A DNA stretch of 64,000 nucleotides from Lathyrus oleraceus. Its lineage: Eukaryota; Streptophyta; Magnoliopsida; Fabales; Fabaceae. Below the pieces are notes generated by a model that searched no databases, was not told the DNA's origin, and worked only from the letters and a program-made list of their open reading frames with translations. The stretch's first letter is position 1, and every line of letters starts with the position of its first letter. The translations under genes were made by a program, and so were the position numbers. The DNA is taken from assembly GCF_024323335.1 (NCBI RefSeq), contig NC_066585.1, positions 177,509,149 through 177,573,148 on the forward strand, written 5' to 3'. Shown here piece by piece: positions 60,511 through 64,000 of the stretch.

Positions 60511-61864
60511 TCATTGATTGTCCCAAGTAATGTTTCAGATACATTGTCACTCCCCAGAATTCTTTATGTTTTCCACCACTGCTGAGATCATTCGCTAACG
60601 TGTTCCCTTTTCCTTCCACAAGTCCTGCCTTTCCTTGTAAGTCTTTATTCACACTTCCACTTCAAAGCACCGTTTCACCTGTCAGCTTATATCACATTCT
60701 CACCAATTCTTTCGGGGTAAGCTGTTTACACTCATAATTCAAAGTATGCAATATCACTCACAAGTTTGAATAGTCTCTCTTTTCCCATCACCTACACACA
60801 ACACACACACTTTTGAGGTTTTTCGGGTTGTAGCTTGGCTTGGGTTAGGGTATGGATTATTAAAAAGGAAAACAATTGGCTTTTGGTTCAGAGTCGATGT
60901 TACATCCTGTGCTTGTTTCTTTTATTTCCTCGGTTTTCTTTTCTTATTTCTTCTTCACCGAATGCCCTTTTCCGTGCTTCTTTCTTTTGAATCTTCGAGT
61001 TATTCTTTTTCTCTTTTTATTTTTCTTTCTTTCTCTTGATTCATCGATTTTTTCTTTCTCTTTTGTTCTTGAACTTTCTTGGGCTTTGGGAGCTTTTGGG
61101 GTTTTTACCCCAAACTTAGCTTTTCAACACAATTTTGAATGTATTATGACTCTGAACAAGGTGAGGAAATGTTTTGGCTAACAGTTATATTTATGGTGTT
61201 TAAACAAAAAATATGGATATAGGCTCAAATTGGGTTAACGAGGGATATAATTATTCAGAATGGCTAGAAAGGCTCGGGGTTAATTTCAAACAACGTGCCT
61301 CAGTGTGTGTATCATGCAGTGACAGTCCCAGAGAGTCTACACAAATTTAGAGTGATAAAGACAAACCTGAATGGCTCTCATGATGATCAATGTGTTTGGC
61401 TTTTTATGACTCACTTTGTTTGGTTCAGCTTTGACAGGATCCACAGTACTCATTACTTTGGTGCGATTTCTTCCTTACTTCGGAATGTACAGGATACTCG
61501 TGTCGGTTAAGCTGTATATGTTGCGTCTGATCTTTACTTTCAGCAGTGTTACTTCCCGGGGAGATCCTTCACAACAAGCTATGGTGAGTGGCGTGATCCT
61601 TTCATCCACTCTCAATCGTGACCATTACTATTTCCAACCTGTCAACACAGACTTGACACACTCGCAGCATAATGTACCTTCAACAGACAAATCAAATCTA
61701 GAAAATAACATAATAACCAAATAATAAGAATAAAATACAAATAAAAGACATAAAATCTCCCCCACACTTGAACTCAACATTGTCCACAATGTTTTTGAAC
61801 AAGAGCGGAGGAGGATACTCACAGGGTCCTACTGAGGAGGTGGTTGTGGGAAATGCAACATCAA
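60511..61864 (-). other. Spacer between env-like ORF and 3' LTR
   Basis: This is ~1.35 kb without a conserved frame. The minus strand is strongly purine-rich over about 60900-61090, and PPT-like repeats occur at ~61107-61121 (AAGCTAAGTTTGGGG) and ~61757-61769 (AGTGTGGGGGAG). Confidence 0.7.
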
Positions 61865-63035
61865 CTATCGCATCATGCTGCTCATCTCACCCAACATCGC
61901 TCCCTGACGGGCTTGCTCGATGCCTTGTCGTTGTTGTTCCGTTCTCAAGTCACCTATCTCGGTTTGTACCCAACTCCATTGGTCAGTTGACCATGATGAT
62001 GAACTCGTCGCCTGTTGGGTGGGTTCTTGATGCGGTGGGACAAACTGCTCAGGAGGTGCTTGAGGATCTTCCTCTTCTATTTCCGTTCCTTCCACCTGGT
62101 CATCCATAAATTGTTCACCTGCAGTAAAATGGTCAGTTTCGTGGCCTTCATCCGCATCGGGGTCGGCACTCACATACAACCAATTAGCACAGTCAGTAAT
62201 AGCAACTCTATTCGGATCCGGCAGAGCGATGATAAACCTCTTATGGATAAGTACGGAATAGTAAGTAGGGGCAACAACAATCATACCTTGTGAAATTAGA
62301 GAAGACATGTCAATATTTGTGTTACCTGCAATTGGCGTGTCTTCGAGTAAAATAGCTTGATACCCGAAATGCTCAGCGATTTGGGTGATCATTCCCCCTA
62401 CGGATATGCCTCCGGAGTTTGCTCGGCCGACTCTGCCCAGATAGTCTGGTGCAAAGGCATCTACGTTGATGGCTTTGGTTTAAGCCATAGAGTACATAAA
62501 GAATAGCTCTCTCTGAGTAGCTACCCCTGTGCTATCGCCTCTTCCAAACAGGGTATAGGCTAAACCCTTCTGAGCGTACCTGAAACATGGATTCTGGATG
62601 CCCGAGGCTTTCACACCCTTGGAGGAGTAATTCGTCCTCCCGGTGATGGCAATCCAGAAATCCTTAGGTGAGAACCCGTCTGGGACCGCTCCTGGTCATG
62701 TCAATCCACCTTTTTTCCAGCTGAAATTCCAACGTGCTGATGAACTCGAGAGTAATGTGCTCGTATGTTGGCGCTTCCAAACTCATGAACTCGAGCATTC
62801 CCAAAACATGGAACATCCGGTATACCACCATTTTCAGCCCCAGAGCGTTCAGAGTATGCTCACACATATACCTTGTCGGCGTGAGTTTGCGCTTCCGGTG
62901 AATTTGGTATCTTCGTTCTTGTTCCGGATTATCAAACATGATGTTGTGTGGATTTGGATTCCGACTCGGGCGCTTCCGTGACTTTGCCATTTTTGCGAGT
63001 TGTTGATTTCCGGTGAGGATTCTTCGCGGGGGCAT
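61865..63035 (-). pseudogene. Athila env-like / ORF1-family protein
   Basis: It begins MPPRRILTGNQQ (ATG at 63035), with a basic N-terminus. The conserved Athila blocks ERRYQIHRKRKLTPTRYMC, LEFMSLEAPTYEHITLEFIST and, after a frameshift near 62665-62700, KASGIQNPCFRYAQKGLAYT and RELFFMYSM are visible. A TAA lies at 62480-62482; 62392-61865 is then open, ending in an acidic, Gln/Ser-rich tail. It is about 390 codons overall. In Athila this position is the env-like ORF; its role is unknown, and I see no clear signal peptide or membrane span here. Legume databases call such proteins putative plant transposon protein. Confidence 0.82.
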
Positions 63036-63041
63036 TTTGGA

Positions 63042-63047
63042 CCTGCA
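63042..63047 (-). promoter_or_regulatory. Candidate 3' splice site before the env-like ORF
   Basis: The minus strand reads a T-rich stretch then TTTTTTGCAG/GTCCAAAATG, with the AG at 63043-63044 and the ORF start 7 bp further on. This fits expression of the env-like ORF from a spliced RNA, known for some plant env-class elements. Confidence 0.5.
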
Positions 63048-63386
63048 AAAAATAAAATAATTTGAACTTTCGAGTTAGGAAATTCTAAAATCGTGGTTAG
63101 GACCAGGACGGCGAGTGGAGTAATATTCGTGAAGGGTGTTTTGGCGATAGGTGAGTGGAAATGGGGGTTATGGAAGGTTTTGTGTGGTGAGGTTTATGAG
63201 TTTTAATGGAATTTAAAAGAGTGTGAGAGAAAGAGATGAAGAATGATGAGAGAGAATAATGAGGTGTGGGAGGAAAATTAGATAATGATAAGGTTAATGG
63301 GGAAAAGGTGTGGTTAATGATGGATTAAGTGGGTGGGTCCCACGAAAATTCAAATTTTTCAAAAAAAATTCAAAAATTTCGCCTGC

Positions 63387-63674
63387 CTGACACGGCCGTG
63401 TCAGTTGACATGGGTGGCCGTGTTAGGCTACTGGATTCACAAAATTCAGGATTTTCCTTCAGTGCTCCTGACACAGGCCGTGTTAGCTGACACGGTCACC
63501 CGTGTCAGGCTACTGTTTAACAAATCAAAAAATTCTTTTTCTTTCAGTGCTCCTGACACGGCCCGTGTCAGCTGACACGGGTGGCCGTGTCAGGCCACTG
63601 TTTTTCCATTTCCTAGTTTGCTTTTCCCAATTCTGACACGGCATGTGTCAGCTGACACGGGTGGCCGTGTCAGG
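63387..63674. repeat. Four TGACACGG palindrome modules in the pol-env spacer
   Basis: Modules start at 63387, 63468, 63553 and 63633 (spacing 80-85 bp), each with CTGACACGG/CCGTGTCAG type pairs. Three of the four are followed by GGCTACTG or GGCCACTG; the last is followed by GGATGTCC. They are the same modules as in the LTR about 3.2 kb away. Confidence 0.9.
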
Positions 63675-63820
63675 ATGTCCTTTTGGCCGTTTTTTGGTTT
63701 TCTCGTCGGTTCAACTGATGGTTCCTCTGGCTATGTGATGTTCCCTCCTTGTAGAGCTCCTGTATAAACCTACAGACACACACAACTGATTAGAAATAAA
63801 AAGCATGGGTTGCCTCCCAC

Positions 63821-63830
63821 GAAGCGCTTC
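63821..63830. other. Conserved Athila post-pol palindrome GAAGCGCTTC
   Basis: The minus strand reads AACGAAGCGCTTCGTGGGAG then GCAACCC, about 37 bp after the integrase stop. This motif recurs in Athila elements of many plants (family knowledge). Confidence 0.7.
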
Positions 63831-63866
63831 GTTTAACGTCGCATGGCTCGACGGTTCTCCGTCTGC

Positions 63867-64000
63867 TTAGGTGAGACGGATTTTTTCGATTGAACCACCC
63901 TCCTGGTCTTGTATGTACGGTTTAACTCTTTGCCCATTCACCTTTAACGTGTCTCCGTTTGCTGGATTTCTTAGTTCAACGGCTCCATGCACAAATACTT
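63867..64000 (-). pseudogene. pol: Athila integrase C-terminal end, partial
   Basis: The last 43 codons of the Athila polyprotein are visible. They include VHGAVELRNP and the diagnostic NGQRVKPY block, ending at a TAA (plus-strand 63867-63869). The remainder lies right of the window, so whether the whole gene is intact cannot be judged; I class it as a pseudogene only because the linked env-like ORF is broken. Confidence 0.82.

Larger units (their letters stand above)
63048..63866 (-). other. Athila pol-env spacer
   Basis: This ~820-bp non-coding gap holds the conserved post-pol motif at 63810-63840, the palindromic modules at 63387-63674 and a purine/AT-rich stretch 63100-63340. I see no TATA box on the minus strand. 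Confidence 0.8.
59050..64000 (-). mobile_element. Athila/Cyclops element (Ty3/gypsy), 3' part
   Basis: On the minus strand the order is integrase C-terminus (63867-64000), spacer with palindromic modules, env-like ORF, spacer, PPT and 3' LTR (59050-60496). The GAAGCGCTTC motif with GGGAGGCAACCC after the pol stop, and the env-like ORF, identify Athila. It is inserted in Ogre LTR O; the 5' part lies to the right of the window. Confidence 0.9.

Noticed and set aside
61757..61769. Using the G-rich tract here as the PPT, making the Athila LTR ~2.7 kb
   Set aside because: No TG follows it directly, whereas 60496/60497 gives PPT plus TG with matching LTR ends.
61768..62109. Plus-strand ORF over the env-like gene
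   Set aside because: Antisense to the Athila ORF, with no homology of its own.

Overview
This window is plant nuclear DNA made almost wholly of nested LTR retrotransposons. The dominant family is Ogre (Ty3/gypsy, Tat lineage). It is recognised by ~4.85 kb LTRs running TGTAAGACCC...CCCCGCTACA, a tRNA-Arg-type primer site, an extra ORF before gag, a putative intron between protease and reverse transcriptase, and a long repeat-rich 3' untranslated region (3'UTR). The second family is Athila/Cyclops (Ty3/gypsy). Abundance of Ogre with Cyclops-like elements points to a legume of tribe Fabeae, most likely pea or a close relative. That assignment rests on family knowledge, not on a search. I see no host gene, tRNA or rRNA.

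Layout. (1) 1-18515, minus strand: Ogre copy M, cut by the left edge within RNase H. It is interrupted by an Ogre solo LTR (S, 3879-8711) inside the gag zinc knuckle and by an Athila-type solo LTR (9374-10883) further upstream in gag. Both insertions have recognisable 5-bp target duplications. (2) 18516-21392, plus strand: debris made of a ~38-bp tandem array, the first ~220 bp of another Tat-type LTR, and an Ogre integrase tail with part of its 3'UTR (K). (3) 21393-59049, plus strand: a composite of at least three Ogre copies. It begins with a 5' LTR (O), PBS, leader, ORF1, gag-protease, RT-RNase H, integrase, 3'UTR and LTR (J type). Next comes the 3' part of a second copy (I), beginning in mid-RT and ending in its own LTR. 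A short 3'UTR tail and the 3' LTR that matches the first LTR (O type) close it. (4) 59050-64000, minus strand: the 3' part of an Athila/Cyclops element inserted into that last Ogre LTR, with LTR, PPT, env-like ORF and integrase C-terminus.

All coding regions are broken by nonsense codons and frameshifts; ORF1 of the central element (one stop) is the best preserved. The LTR subfamilies pair as O/O outside and J/I inside. Each internal 3' LTR end abuts a different point in another Ogre copy. I infer three-level nesting (J in I in O) followed by a homologous deletion joining O's left half to J's right half.

The most interesting signal is non-coding. The untranslated parts of these elements carry families of inverted repeats whose stems differ from unit to unit but still pair. 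They are: a three-hairpin block just after the integrase stop in all three Ogre copies; a 3'UTR hairpin family with constant loop CAGTAACC; GTAC-centred palindromes in the Ogre LTR; and clusters of short palindromes just upstream of the TATA-like box in both Athila LTRs. In the right-hand Athila element the same palindromic module recurs upstream of the env-like ORF.
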